From the IMG/VR virus record IMGVR_UViG_3300033998_000186, positions 1 through 52,002 of that record: a DNA stretch of 52,002 nt. The stretch is one strand, 5' to 3'. The notes below the pieces were generated by a model, which had not been told where the DNA came from, searched no databases, and saw nothing but the letters and a program-made list of their open reading frames with translations. The DNA is from a virus. Positions 24,387-31,429 of this stretch are shown here, piece after piece; position 1 is the first letter of the stretch; each line of letters starts with the position of its first letter. Both the position numbers and the translations under genes were made by a program.

Positions 24387-24487
24387 AAGTTTGTGGGAAT
24401 TAACTATATACAATTATATAGCTATATGCTAAAATATAATTGCGCTTGAGAGTATCAAGCCGAATAAAAAGTATGGAGGAAAGAACA
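24387..24487 (+). promoter_or_regulatory. Repeated early leader, copy 2
   Basis: It is almost identical to copy 1 over about 100 bp, including AAGTTTGTGGGAATTAACTA, the AT-rich stem and GCTTGA-GAGTA-TCAAGC (loop 5 bases instead of 3). It ends in TATGGAGGAAAG before ATG 24488. The stem bases are kept while the loop length changes, which favours a structured element. Confidence 0.8.
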
Positions 24488-24685
24488 ATGTTAGTTGAAA
24501 AAATGGAGTATAAAGAACACACGGCATTATTATACAGGTTTTTGGACTTGCCGGAATTAGCCAAAGCGGCTTTTTTCGGCCGGCTCTTCGGCCGCATGGA
24601 AGCGGATCAAATAGAACAGTTTTTCCAGGCTTTTGAAGAAGAGCTTGAAAAAGAAGAATTAAAGGAGGTGATTAATCATGGTTAG
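24488..24685 (+). CDS. Small acidic hypothetical protein
   Basis: ATG 24488, behind GGAGGAAAG of leader copy 2, gives 65 residues (MLVEKMEYKEHTALLYRFLD). The middle has FFGRLFGRMEADQIEQFFQA and the end is Glu-rich. It is probably a helical regulatory or adaptor protein; I do not recognise a family. It overlaps the XRE-like gene by 8 bp. Confidence 0.6.
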   Translation: MLVEKMEYKEHTALLYRFLDLPELAKAAFFGRLFGRMEADQIEQFFQAFEEELEKEELKEVINHG

Positions 24686-24926
24686 AGAAAATACATTTGA
24701 TGTAAAATTATTCAAAATATATTTAGTGCAAAAAAGTATACCTTTCAAAGAACTGCAAAAAGCGTTAAAATGGAGTGTAACCACTACCTATAATAAAACG
24801 CACGGTATTCGCGCTTTTACCGCGCCGGAAATACTGGATTGCGCATTATATTTAGATTTAACATTGCAGGATGTTAATAAAATATTTTTCCAAAACAAAA
24901 TTAGGGAGGACCATAATGACAGCTAA
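24678..24926 (+). CDS. XRE/Cro-like DNA-binding protein
   Basis: The 82-residue product reads IPFKELQKALKWSVTTTYNK, then TAPEILDCALYLDLTLQDVN and KIFFQNK. This is a helix-turn-helix of the XRE type with the ending (L.L...VNKIFF..K) common in small phage regulators of Bacillota. It may act on the repeated leaders, which contain palindromes. It overlaps the DUF2800 gene by 11 bp. Confidence 0.72.
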   Translation: MVRENTFDVKLFKIYLVQKSIPFKELQKALKWSVTTTYNKTHGIRAFTAPEILDCALYLDLTLQDVNKIFFQNKIREDHNDS

Positions 24927-25656
24927 AAAACACGCGCTATTATCGGCCAGCTGCGCGCACCGGTGGTTAAATTGCACGCCGAGCGCTAGAATAGAAGCGA
25001 ATTTGCAGCAAAGTACTTCTTTTTATGCGCAAGAAGGCACAGCAGCGCACGAGCTGGCAGAATTAGTAGCAAAATATTGGCTAAATAAAATTTCTGAAAT
25101 TGAATATGAAGCCAAGCTGGCTAGTTTTCAGAAAAATAATCAATATTATACCGATGAAATGCTGCACTGCTGTATAGAGTACGCCAGGTTTATTTATAAT
25201 GAAGCTAAAAAGCTGCACGCGCAAATTGTAGAACTAGAGGTAGAAAACCTTGATTTTTCAAATTATGCGCCTGGCGGCTTTGGCACTGGTGATTGTATAA
25301 TCGTTGCCAATACAGTATTAGAAATTATTGACTTTAAATATGGCAAAGGCTATAAAGTCAGCGGGCAAAATAATGAACAAATGCGACTATATGCCTTGGG
25401 CGCGCTAAATCGATATGCGGCGGAATATTCTATTGAAAAAATAAACATGATTATTTTTCAGCCGCGCATTAACAAAGAGCCTAGTACTGAAACCCTGGAT
25501 ATTGCCGCGCTATTAGATTGGGGGGAGAATTATGTAAAACCGCGGGCACAGCTAGCATATGCCGGATTAGGAGAGTTCGCGCCGAGCGAAGACGTATGCA
25601 AATTTTGTAAAGCGCAGCAAAACTGCCCGGCAAAAATTATTAATAGCTTTGATTAA
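24916..25656 (+). CDS. DUF2800 protein (RecB/Cas4-like nuclease fold), shortened
   Basis: From ATG 24916 (AGGGAGGACC upstream) the product has 246 residues. It starts KKHALLSASCAHRWLNCTPS and contains YAQEGTAAHELAELVA and DCIIVANTVLEIIDFKYGKG, the latter with the D...E-DFK nuclease core. It ends soon after CKFCKAQQNCPA. DUF2800 proteins usually continue for another ~100 residues past this Cys cluster, so the C-terminus looks cut short. The family sits next to DUF2815 and polymerase genes, with a likely role in replication or recombination. Confidence 0.85.
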   Translation: MTAKKHALLSASCAHRWLNCTPSARIEANLQQSTSFYAQEGTAAHELAELVAKYWLNKISEIEYEAKLASFQKNNQYYTDEMLHCCIEYARFIYNEAKKLHAQIVELEVENLDFSNYAPGGFGTGDCIIVANTVLEIIDFKYGKGYKVSGQNNEQMRLYALGALNRYAAEYSIEKINMIIFQPRINKEPSTETLDIAALLDWGENYVKPRAQLAYAGLGEFAPSEDVCKFCKAQQNCPAKIINSFD

Positions 25657-25678
25657 TTGTATACAAAAAACTAGTCAA

Positions 25679-25783
25679 AAGTTTGTGGAAAACGCCTGTA
25701 TACAATTATATAATAACGCGTTATTATATAATTGTACTTGAGCGAATCAAGTAAATAAAAAAAAGATATGGAGGAAAAAAAAG
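25679..25783 (+). promoter_or_regulatory. Repeated early leader, copy 3, with perfect 36-nt palindrome
   Basis: AAGTTTGTGG is followed by a perfect palindrome at 25701-25736 (TACAATTATATAATAACG and its complement). A second hairpin TACTTGA-GCGAA-TCAAGTA follows, then an A-rich stretch and ATGGAGGAAA before ATG 25784. Compared with copies 1 and 2 the first stem differs but stays fully paired, and in the second stem a G-C pair becomes A-T, a compensatory change. Confidence 0.82.
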
Positions 25784-26311
25784 ATGAGTTTAACACAGGT
25801 AACAACGGGAAAAGTGCGGTTTAGCTATTGCAATTTGTTTGAACCGCGGGCAATGCAAGAGGGGCAAACGCCAAAATATAGCGTTACGCTCCTAGTACCG
25901 AAAAGCGACAAAAAGACTGTAGACAAGATTAACGCTGCGATAGAAGCGGCAAAGGCTGCATATATACGGCGCAATCCCGGCAAAAAGCTGCCGAGCAATC
26001 TTAAAACCATTATTCATGACGGGGATGGCGAGCGGCCAAATGGCGGCGAGTATGGCGAGGAGTGCAAAGGCTGCTATGTTATGACCGTTAGCAGCAAGCG
26101 CCCGCCGGTAATTGTGGACGCGGATAAAAATCCGCTTAATGACCCGCTAGAATTATATTCCGGCTGCTACGGCCGCGCGGTATTGAACTTTTATGTGTAC
26201 GACACGCAAGGCAATAAAGGTGTCAGCGCTGGCTTACAGGGAATTATGAAGCTAGAAGATGGCGAGCCTTTAGGCGGCGCAGTTGTAACCGATAACACCT
26301 GGGACGACTAA
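25784..26311 (+). CDS. DUF2815 protein (probable ssDNA-binding protein)
   Basis: The 175-residue product has VRFSYCNLFEPRAMQEGQTP and KYSVTLLVPKSDKKTVDKIN, and ends with an acidic tail (TDNTWDD). DUF2815 proteins have an OB-type ssDNA-binding pattern like T7 gp2.5, and the acidic tail fits that role. It sits between DUF2800 and the polymerase and has its own leader (copy 3), consistent with high expression. Confidence 0.88.
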   Translation: MSLTQVTTGKVRFSYCNLFEPRAMQEGQTPKYSVTLLVPKSDKKTVDKINAAIEAAKAAYIRRNPGKKLPSNLKTIIHDGDGERPNGGEYGEECKGCYVMTVSSKRPPVIVDADKNPLNDPLELYSGCYGRAVLNFYVYDTQGNKGVSAGLQGIMKLEDGEPLGGAVVTDNTWDD

Positions 26312-26322
26312 GAATGGCGCAT

Positions 26323-26348
26323 GGCGCCTAGCTTTTAGCCTAGGCGCC
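26323..26348 (+). other. Strong intercistronic hairpin after the DUF2815 gene
   Basis: GGCGCCTAG (26323-26331) pairs perfectly with CTAGGCGCC (26340-26348) around CTTTTAGC. No T-run follows; an A-run and GGAGTG site do. It lies between the putative SSB gene and the rest of the operon, and may lower downstream expression or protect the SSB message. That role is inference. Confidence 0.6.
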
Positions 26349-26372
26349 CAATAAAAAAAGGAGTGAAAGAAA

Positions 26373-26645
26373 ATGATGAAACAGGAATTTGAAAATCTAG
26401 TTGGCCGAGAAATCCCCGCGGATGATTATAGCATTATCGAGGATGTATATATATATTATCCCGGTGTAGTGAGCAAACAGCAAATTGCTGATTTGTATGC
26501 GGCTTTTGGTTTGCGCATATTCAAAGACATGATGACTACAGTGCGCAAGATTCAAGAATATGAACGCGGGATTGAAGCCGAAAAAGTGCGTTTGGCTATG
26601 CTTGAAAAAGATTATAAGCGCTTTTTGGAGGAAATCGAACGATGA
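26373..26645 (+). CDS. Small hypothetical replication-operon protein
   Basis: The 90-residue product (MMKQEFENLVGREIPADDYS) has a pattern EF...VG..IP..DY..IE.VY..YP found in small proteins next to phage polymerase genes. The C-terminal half is a charged helix (EYERGIEAEKVRLAMLEKDY). It overlaps the polymerase start by 4 bp (ATGA). Function is unknown. Confidence 0.7.
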   Translation: MMKQEFENLVGREIPADDYSIIEDVYIYYPGVVSKQQIADLYAAFGLRIFKDMMTTVRKIQEYERGIEAEKVRLAMLEKDYKRFLEEIER

Positions 26646-28594
26646 AAACATTAGCGTGTGATGTAGAAACTTATTCCTCGACCGATTTAAGCAAAGCCGG
26701 TGTATACAAATACGCAGAAAGCCCAGATTTCGAAGTTCTACTTTTTGGCTATGCGTGCGATGATGAGCCTGCGCAAGTTATTGATTTAACCAAAGAGGAA
26801 ATTCCTCTTTGGTTAATCAAGGCTTTATTTAACAGTACCATTGTAAAGACCGCTTTTAACGCGCAATTCGAACGTGTCACATTGGGCCGGTTTTTACAAG
26901 TATATTTGCCGCCTGAGCAGTGGCAGTGTACTGCTGTTTTAGCCCGCGAGCTTGGTTTGCCAAATAGTTTGGCTGAGGTTGGTCGCGTTCTTGGATTACC
27001 AGAAGACCAGCAAAAGCAGAAAACCGGCGCGGCTCTAATCCGATATTTTTCGAAACCTTGCACGCCGACAAAAAGCAATGGTTACAGGACCAGGAATTTG
27101 CCGGAACATGATACCGAAAAATGGCGGCAATTTATCGATTATAATCGGCAGGATGTGGAAGCTGAAAGAGCTATAAGGCAAAAATTGTATAAATATAAAA
27201 TACATGAACGGGAGCAGCGCCTATGGATAATCGACCAAAAAATTAACGACCGTGGGGCCATGGTCGATACACAATTGGCGCAAAATGCCATCGAAATCAA
27301 TAACGCTATTAAAAAAGAGTTGCTGGAGCAGGCGCAAGAGCTAACCGGGGTGGCAAACCCTAATAGCGCGCAGCAGATAAAAAATTGGATTAAGCAAAAA
27401 ACCGGTGTGGAAATAAAGAGCTTAAATAAAAAAGTAATGTCGGATGTATATCAGCAGATTGGTAATAATGAATGCGTCCAAAAAATGCTGGATATCCGCG
27501 CCGCATTATCCAAAACATCGGTCGAAAAATACAACGCGATAATACGTTGCGCTTGCCAGGATTCTAGAATTCGCGGGCTAACAATGTTTTATGGCGCGTC
27601 AAAAAGTGGCAGATGGGCGGGCAGGCTAGTACAAGTTCAAAACCTGCCGCAAAATCACATACCAGATGACCAGTTGGACGACGCGCGGCAGCTGGTAAAA
27701 GCCGGGGATATTGACGCATTAAAGCAAAAATATGATGTAATCAGCGTATTATCCCAATTAATTAGAACGGCTTTTGTGCCAAAGCCTAGCCACAAGTTTA
27801 TTGTCGCCGATTTTTCTGCAATAGAAGCCCGGGTTATAGCTTGGCTGGCGGCTGAAAAATGGCGGCTGGATGTTTTCAGAACGCATGGCCGAATATATGA
27901 AGCCAGCGCGGAACGCATGTTTAACCTGCCGCCGGGTTCGGTCCAAAAGGGTGACCCGCTAAGACAAAAAGGCAAAATCGCTGAACTGGCATTGGGTTAT
28001 GGCGGCTCGGTTGGCGCGTTAAAAGCTATGGGCGCGCTTGATATGGGTTTGACAGAAGAAGAATTACAGCCATTGGTCGACAGCTGGCGCGCCGCAAACA
28101 AGGCGATAGTACAGTATTGGTATGATGTAGATACCGCGGCTAGGAAAATGATTAAAACAGGCGAATACAAAAAATTGCCTTATGATGTGTTTTTCCGGAA
28201 AGAGGGACCGCTCTTAAAGCTGCATTTGCCCAGCGGTAGAGAATTATCATATGTAAAGCCGCAAATAAACGACGATTTAGAAATAGTCTATGAAGGCGTT
28301 ATCCAAACATCTAGGCATTGGGGCAAGATTGAAACCTATGGTGCAAAGCTGGTGGAAAACATTGTGCAAGCAACGGCGCGCGACTGCTTGGCTGAAGTAA
28401 TGCTAAAAACTGAGCAAGCGGGCATTCCAATAGTTTTCAGCGTGCACGATGAAATTGTTTGCGAAGTGCCGGAAAACCAAGCCGAGGCAGCGCTTAAAAT
28501 CGTATTGGATATAATGAAAGAAACGCCCGATTGGGCGCCAGGTTTGCCATTAAACGGCGATGGCTATATTTGCGATTATTATATGAAGAAGTAG
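26642..28594 (+). CDS. Family A DNA polymerase with 3'-5' exonuclease domain
   Basis: This is a 650-residue replicative polymerase. An N-terminal DEDD-type exonuclease begins LACDVETYSSTDLSKAG, with AFNAQFERVTL and DYNRQDVEAERAI further on. The polymerase half has motif A VADFSAIEARVIAWL, motif B around RQKGKIAELALGYGG and motif C FSVHDEIVCEVP. All key acidic residues are present, so it should be active. There is no 5'-3' exonuclease domain, as usual for phage enzymes. It heads the nucleotide-metabolism and replication block. Confidence 0.96.
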   Translation: MKTLACDVETYSSTDLSKAGVYKYAESPDFEVLLFGYACDDEPAQVIDLTKEEIPLWLIKALFNSTIVKTAFNAQFERVTLGRFLQVYLPPEQWQCTAVLARELGLPNSLAEVGRVLGLPEDQQKQKTGAALIRYFSKPCTPTKSNGYRTRNLPEHDTEKWRQFIDYNRQDVEAERAIRQKLYKYKIHEREQRLWIIDQKINDRGAMVDTQLAQNAIEINNAIKKELLEQAQELTGVANPNSAQQIKNWIKQKTGVEIKSLNKKVMSDVYQQIGNNECVQKMLDIRAALSKTSVEKYNAIIRCACQDSRIRGLTMFYGASKSGRWAGRLVQVQNLPQNHIPDDQLDDARQLVKAGDIDALKQKYDVISVLSQLIRTAFVPKPSHKFIVADFSAIEARVIAWLAAEKWRLDVFRTHGRIYEASAERMFNLPPGSVQKGDPLRQKGKIAELALGYGGSVGALKAMGALDMGLTEEELQPLVDSWRAANKAIVQYWYDVDTAARKMIKTGEYKKLPYDVFFRKEGPLLKLHLPSGRELSYVKPQINDDLEIVYEGVIQTSRHWGKIETYGAKLVENIVQATARDCLAEVMLKTEQAGIPIVFSVHDEIVCEVPENQAEAALKIVLDIMKETPDWAPGLPLNGDGYICDYYMKK

Positions 28595-28603
28595 GAGGAT
28601 ATT

Positions 28604-28924
28604 ATGGATATTATTGATTTTAACAAGGTGACACGGGAACAGGTGCAACGGTGTTTAGAGACTTTGGTTATAAAGGGGCGCGAATACGCGCCCGGCCAAG
28701 ACCGGCTGGAGCAGTTTAAGGCGTCGGCCGAAAGTTTAGGCGTCACGCCTAAGCTGGCTTTATGGAGCATGCTTACAAAACATCTTACATCGTTAATGCT
28801 GATGTGCAAAAACGATGTGCGGGATGTCGATATGTGGACCGAAAAAATTACTGACGCTATTAATTATTTGCTATTATTAAACGCTTTAGTACAGGAGGAA
28901 GAAAATGAGAAACATACAAATTGA
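28604..28924 (+). CDS. DUF1599-type protein (nucleotide-modification-associated)
   Basis: The 106-residue product contains LIV-KGREYAP and FKASAESLGVTPKLALWSML followed by TKHLTSLMLMC and WTEKITDAINYLLLL. This pattern fits DUF1599, a family linked to nucleotide-modification operons and resembling all-alpha NTP pyrophosphohydrolase-like proteins. Here it precedes ThyX, overlapping it by 20 bp, so a role in the dNTP pool is likely. The exact reaction is unknown. Confidence 0.8.
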   Translation: MDIIDFNKVTREQVQRCLETLVIKGREYAPGQDRLEQFKASAESLGVTPKLALWSMLTKHLTSLMLMCKNDVRDVDMWTEKITDAINYLLLLNALVQEEENEKHTN

Positions 28925-29666
28925 AGTATTAAATCCCGGCGCCGTTGCCGAAGCTGAAAAAATGATGGTATGCGTGGCCAGATTAACGCAGTCTGGCCAA
29001 AAGATTAAAACACTAGATGACTTTTTGGCTTTATATAATGCGCCGTATTCTGAGAAAACTATTAAGCGGATGGCTGATTTACCACATCCCACAATACAAA
29101 AGTTCGGCGCAATAAATATTGTGGTTGTAGGGGCAAGCCGCCGTTTTTTGGCGCAGATTACGCGACACCAAAACGAGGTTAAATTTATGTCGGCGTCGCT
29201 GCAATACAGCGATTATTCCAATGATGCTGATTTTGTAATTCCGTATACATTTATTGAGCAGCATAAAGAGCAGCAATATTTGGACACCTGCCAAAAAGCA
29301 ATGGCGGCGTATCAGCAAGCAATAAAAACCGGTATTGATAACGACGCCGCTGGCTATATGGCGCCGCAGGGGCTGCGCAATGTTTTGGTTATCAGCGCGA
29401 CACCATACCAATGGAAACATATGATTAGCCAAAGAACATGCCGGCGTAACACTGAAGAAACTCGCTACGTTATGCTGCGCATTTGGCAAGAATTGAAAAA
29501 GCTAAGCCCGGCGCTATTCGCTAATTGCGGTCCTTTTTGCTTTGCTGGCAAATGCCAAGAAGGCATGATGTCGTGCGGCAAGCCGCGCCCGGGCGTAGGA
29601 CCAGAAGAGCTGATTAAAGCTGATTTCCCATTATTGGTAGAAGGAGGAAAAAATAATGAAGATTAA
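28905..29666 (+). CDS. thyX: Flavin-dependent thymidylate synthase, ThyX-like, with atypical signature
   Basis: The 253-residue protein converts dUMP to dTMP with FAD, NADPH and methylene-THF if active. The family signature RHRx7S appears here as RHQNEVKFMSASLQYSDYS (Arg at about residue 87), so the second Arg is Gln and the Ser spacing differs by one. Other ThyX features are present: FLAQITRHQ, and MAPQGLRN followed by QWKHMISQRTCRRNTEETRY with the substrate-binding Arg-rich helix. A Cys-rich C-terminus (CGPFCFAGKCQEGMMSCG) is extra. dUTPase and dCMP deaminase follow. Confidence 0.88.
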   Translation: MRNIQIEVLNPGAVAEAEKMMVCVARLTQSGQKIKTLDDFLALYNAPYSEKTIKRMADLPHPTIQKFGAINIVVVGASRRFLAQITRHQNEVKFMSASLQYSDYSNDADFVIPYTFIEQHKEQQYLDTCQKAMAAYQQAIKTGIDNDAAGYMAPQGLRNVLVISATPYQWKHMISQRTCRRNTEETRYVMLRIWQELKKLSPALFANCGPFCFAGKCQEGMMSCGKPRPGVGPEELIKADFPLLVEGGKNNED

Positions 29667-30069
29667 GCTATTAAACCCAACAATTCCAAAAAGCTGGTAC
29701 CCTACCCAGAAAACCGACAACGCTGTCGGCGCGGATGTTTACGCCACACAGGAGCATGTATTTGCGCCCGGTGAAACATATCCCATGGGCTTGGGTTTTG
29801 GCTTGGAAATACCCCCGGGGTTTGCCGGTTTTATTTTTCCCAGAAGCAGTTGCAGCAAGAATGGCATTATATGCCAACTAGCGCCGATTGACCCGTATTA
29901 TTCCGGAGAAATACACGCTATAATTACCAATGTGAGCAGTAAAGAATATTACGTTAAAAAAGGCGACAGAATTGGACAGCTGGTAATTGTGCCGGTAATT
30001 ATTCCGGAATTTGTGGAAAACATAGATACATCGCGCGGTACCGGCGCTTTTGGGAGTACGGGAAAATGA
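29656..30069 (+). CDS. dut: dUTP diphosphatase (trimeric dUTPase)
   Basis: The 137-residue enzyme has all five motifs in order: AVGADVYATQ, PRSSCSKNGI, LAPIDPYYSGEIHAI, KKGDRIGQLVIVP and the C-terminal RGTGAFGSTGK. It removes dUTP and supplies dUMP for ThyX. It overlaps ThyX by 11 bp and the deaminase by 4 bp. Confidence 0.96.
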   Translation: MKIKLLNPTIPKSWYPTQKTDNAVGADVYATQEHVFAPGETYPMGLGFGLEIPPGFAGFIFPRSSCSKNGIICQLAPIDPYYSGEIHAIITNVSSKEYYVKKGDRIGQLVIVPVIIPEFVENIDTSRGTGAFGSTGK

Positions 30070-30473
30070 GACCAACAAAAGATGAATATTATCTTAATAT
30101 AGCAAGAGCTATAGCCGCAAGAAGCACTTGCCTGCGCCGCCAATATGGCGCGGTGATTGTGAATAATGATGAAATTATCGCGACGGGTTACAACGGCGCG
30201 CCCAGGGGCGAAGCCAACTGCTGCGATACCGGCATTTGTCGCCGGGATGCCAATTTGCCCCCGGTTGACCCAATGGCGGCAAAGCATGGCATGCAATATG
30301 ATTCTTGCGTTGCCGTGCATGCGGAACAAAACGCGATTATTTCCGCAAGCCGGGCGGAAATGCAGGGAGCCACATTATATTTGGCTAGTTTGGATGGCAA
30401 AACGGCGTATCCATGCAACATTTGCAATCGGATGATAAAAAACGCCGGTATTATTCGGGTATGTATAGGATAG
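30066..30473 (+). CDS. dCMP deaminase (ComEB-like)
   Basis: The 135-residue enzyme has the zinc site HAEQNAI and PCNICNRMIKNAG (PCxxC), plus a Cys-rich insert (CCDTGICRRDANLP) typical of dCMP deaminases. It turns dCMP into dUMP, the second feed into the ThyX reaction. It ends this nucleotide block; an inverted repeat follows. Confidence 0.95.
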   Translation: MRPTKDEYYLNIARAIAARSTCLRRQYGAVIVNNDEIIATGYNGAPRGEANCCDTGICRRDANLPPVDPMAAKHGMQYDSCVAVHAEQNAIISASRAEMQGATLYLASLDGKTAYPCNICNRMIKNAGIIRVCIG

Positions 30474-30607
30474 CGCGCCGGAATATCCCAGCGCGCTAGT
30501 ATCGGAGGAAAGATAGGAGAAACAGAAGATAGGAGAAACAGTATATATTTATTATACAGCAATATCAGTGAAAATAAAATTATTATTATATAAAAGAGGT
30601 GCTAAAA
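30472..30607 (+). other. Short intergenic region with inverted and direct repeats
   Basis: TAGCGCGC at the deaminase stop pairs with GCGCGCTA twelve bases later. Then GATAGGAGAAACAG occurs twice (30512-30525 and 30528-30541), followed by an AT-rich stretch and AGAGGTG before the prim-pol gene. The two direct repeats could be tandem ribosome-like sites or protein-binding iterons. No coding frame is seen. Confidence 0.5.
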
Positions 30608-31429
30608 ATGACAGATAATATATCAGCCGCGCTTGATTATGTAGATAATTTGCATTGGGCAATTGTCCCGCTGCATTCGGTAATCAACGGCCGCTGCTCC
30701 TGCGGGAAAAGCGACTGCAAAAACCCTGGCAAACATCCGCTATTTATCAAGGGTTTGCTGGAGCACGGCTTGAAAGACGCCACTAATGACAAGGATTTTA
30801 TACAACGCTGCTGGCAAACATTTCCCAAAGCGAATATTGGTTTGCCTTGCAGACAAAACGGCATGTTTGTTTTAGATGTAGATAAAAAAAGCGGCGGGCT
30901 AGATAGCTTGCGACAGCTGGTTGCGCAATACGGCGAAATGCCAAACACAGTTACAGTGAATACCGGCGGCGGCGGTTTACATTATTATTTCCGATATCCG
31001 GAACATAGCCATTTAACGGATAAAATCAGTTTTCTGCCGGGGCTGGATATCAAGGTTAAAGGCTATGTAATTTTACCCCCATCGGCGCACATATCGGGCA
31101 AGCGGTATGAATGGCGTAGCAACCGGGGTCCTATGGATATCGCCGTTGCAGACGCGCCCGGCTGGCTGCTGGATTTAATCGCCGATACGGATGATTTTGC
31201 ATGGAAAACAGACATTGACTGGTGCAACGTGCTGGATGATTTACATGAGGGAACGCGCAATAACGGTTTATACAAATACGCCTGCCATTTGCTTGGACAC
31301 GGCTTATTGCCAACCGAGGTTATAAAGTTGGTAGAAGCGATAAATGCGGTTTATTGCAATCCCCCTTTAACTGAAAATGAAGTCAACACTTTATTAATCA
31401 GCGCGATAAAATGGAGGTATAATATATGA
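30608..31429 (+). CDS. Prim-pol type bifunctional DNA primase/polymerase
   Basis: From ATG 30608 (GAGGTG 7 bases upstream; GTG 30599 is weaker) the product has 273 residues. The archaeo-eukaryotic primase core shows LDVDKKSGG (metal-binding DxD at about 90-92), then NTGGGGLHYYFRYP and LDIKVKGYVILPPSAH. A zinc-like CSCGKSDCKNPGKHP precedes it. The C-terminal ~70 residues (LHEGTRNNGLYKYACHLLGH) are a PriCT-type helical domain. It overlaps the helicase gene by 4 bp; the two act as primase and helicase. Confidence 0.92.
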   Translation: MTDNISAALDYVDNLHWAIVPLHSVINGRCSCGKSDCKNPGKHPLFIKGLLEHGLKDATNDKDFIQRCWQTFPKANIGLPCRQNGMFVLDVDKKSGGLDSLRQLVAQYGEMPNTVTVNTGGGGLHYYFRYPEHSHLTDKISFLPGLDIKVKGYVILPPSAHISGKRYEWRSNRGPMDIAVADAPGWLLDLIADTDDFAWKTDIDWCNVLDDLHEGTRNNGLYKYACHLLGHGLLPTEVIKLVEAINAVYCNPPLTENEVNTLLISAIKWRYNI

